From contig NZ_CP012882.1 of assembly GCF_002224265.1 (NCBI RefSeq), positions 1,677,043 to 1,741,042 of the forward strand: 64,000 nucleotides of DNA, given 5' to 3'. A program made the translations under genes and the position numbers. The notes beneath the pieces are model-generated. The model ran no database searches. It saw nothing but the letters and a program-made list of their open reading frames with translations, and was not told where the DNA came from. Positions within the stretch are counted from its first letter, which is position 1. Every line of letters begins with the position of its first letter. Below are positions 63,559 to 64,000 of the stretch, one piece after another. The stretch is from Vibrio vulnificus NBRC 15645 = ATCC 27562 (GTDB lineage: Bacteria > Pseudomonadota > Gammaproteobacteria > Enterobacterales > Vibrionaceae).

Positions 63559-64000
63559 ATGAGAAAATTAGGATTATTTGTCGTTTGCATCATGACAGTT
63601 TCACTTTCACTATGGAAAAGTAGTGAATGGAAACCATGTTACGAACAATTTGAATACTATATTGTGTGGGAGCCGTGCTCTTCATTTCCACATTAAGCTT
63701 TTTAATCGCTTACATGGCTGTTCTCGCTTTCCCTTCAATGTGCAAAGCCATATCCAATGACATATTTGCAATTCGACTTCTAGTCTTGTTGCTTTTTATT
63801 GTGTCACTCGATGAGCTATCGCAACTGTTTTTAAGCCATCGCACGTTTTCGACATCCGAATGATGACAAACTGGTTTGGAATTACTACTGGCTATCTTCT
63901 GGCTCGTCTTTATCTGTTTAAGTTTAAACTTTGTCAAGCAGCATTAAGTTCTCGAATAAACGTCGCCTACTGTGGGTACTATCTCGCAGTTCGACATGAC
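63559..64000 (+). pseudogene. Broken VanZ-like membrane protein gene (runs to window end)
   Basis: It starts MRKLGLFVVCIMTVSLSLWK at 63559, after AGAGA. In a second frame from about 63666 it reads VLFISTLSFLIAYMAVLAFP and IVSLDELSQLFLSHRTF, which matches the VanZ motif DE-x-x-Q-x-x-x-x-x-R. In a third frame it reads FDIRMMTNWFGITTGYLLAR, the second VanZ motif. Two frame changes are visible. VanZ-like genes often close exopolysaccharide operons; the function is unclear. The frame remains open at base 64000. Confidence 0.75.

Noticed and set aside
60418..64000. Phase-variable homopolymer switching as the cause of the frame breaks
   Set aside because: The runs involved are short (mostly 2-6 bases) and the breaks too many; phase variation normally uses one longer tract per gene.
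60201..64000. Insertion sequence or transposase disrupting the polysaccharide operon
   Set aside because: No transposase-like protein fragment is seen in any frame; only a short palindromic repeat is present.

Overview
The window looks like a stretch of the second chromosome of a Vibrio. The main reasons are the heme-uptake block hutZXW / tonB-exbBD-hutBCD, pyrC, and a maltose locus with divergent malEFG and malK. As I recall, all of these lie on chromosome 2 in Vibrio cholerae and its relatives. A wza/wzc exopolysaccharide cluster follows malK, an arrangement I associate with the cps locus of V. parahaemolyticus and comparable loci in V. vulnificus. The species is an inference; no search was run. 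There are no rRNA genes, transposases, CRISPR arrays or prophage genes, and one tRNA (Leu, anticodon GAG).

Layout. 1-12.9 kb holds housekeeping and hypothetical genes: a nucleoside transporter, tRNA-Leu, an acetyltransferase, a beta-hydroxyacid dehydrogenase, a two-gene spermidine-synthase-like pair, a HAD phosphatase, an M23 endopeptidase, a GFA-like protein and two membrane proteins. 13-15.2 kb is a two-gene glycan island (O-antigen-ligase-like and acyltransferase). 15.9-19.8 kb is a tandem pair of dCache chemoreceptors. 19.9-24.3 kb carries a cytoplasmic alpha-amylase, uspA, a parvulin, cheV and a degenerate cobalamin-adenosyltransferase-like protein. 24.4-31.6 kb is the iron/heme block: hutWXZ on the minus strand (cytosolic heme handling) diverges from tonB-exbB-exbD-hutB-hutC-hutD on the plus strand, with Fur-like hexamers between them.

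31.7-47.4 kb is a mosaic: a TetR regulator, small conserved proteins, a secreted protein of eight 20-residue repeats, NAD biosynthesis (a NadD-like gene and nadE), a MOSC-reductase-ferredoxin fusion, pyrC with a PurR-like operator, a diguanylate cyclase, an M14 peptidase, and an AraC regulator divergent from an EamA exporter. 47.6-53.3 kb is the maltose system. It has an array of MalT-like boxes between malE and malK, and a candidate MicX-type small RNA downstream of malG.

53.7-64 kb is an exopolysaccharide operon headed by an ops/JUMPstart element (RfaH recruitment). Its first five genes are intact: initiating sugar transferase, outer-membrane beta-barrel, short Wza-like protein, Wzc-like kinase and glycosyltransferase. 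Everything downstream of a palindromic repeat at about 60.3 kb is broken by many single-base indels. This part includes remnants of a sulfotransferase, a glycosyltransferase, a Wzx flippase and a VanZ-like protein. It is either a decayed locus or a patch of poor sequence.

Themes: carbon and iron acquisition, chemotaxis, and surface polysaccharide. The most notable items are the broken polysaccharide tail, the candidate sRNA after malG, the exact 20-residue repeat protein, the pyrC leader and the split spermidine-synthase-like pair.
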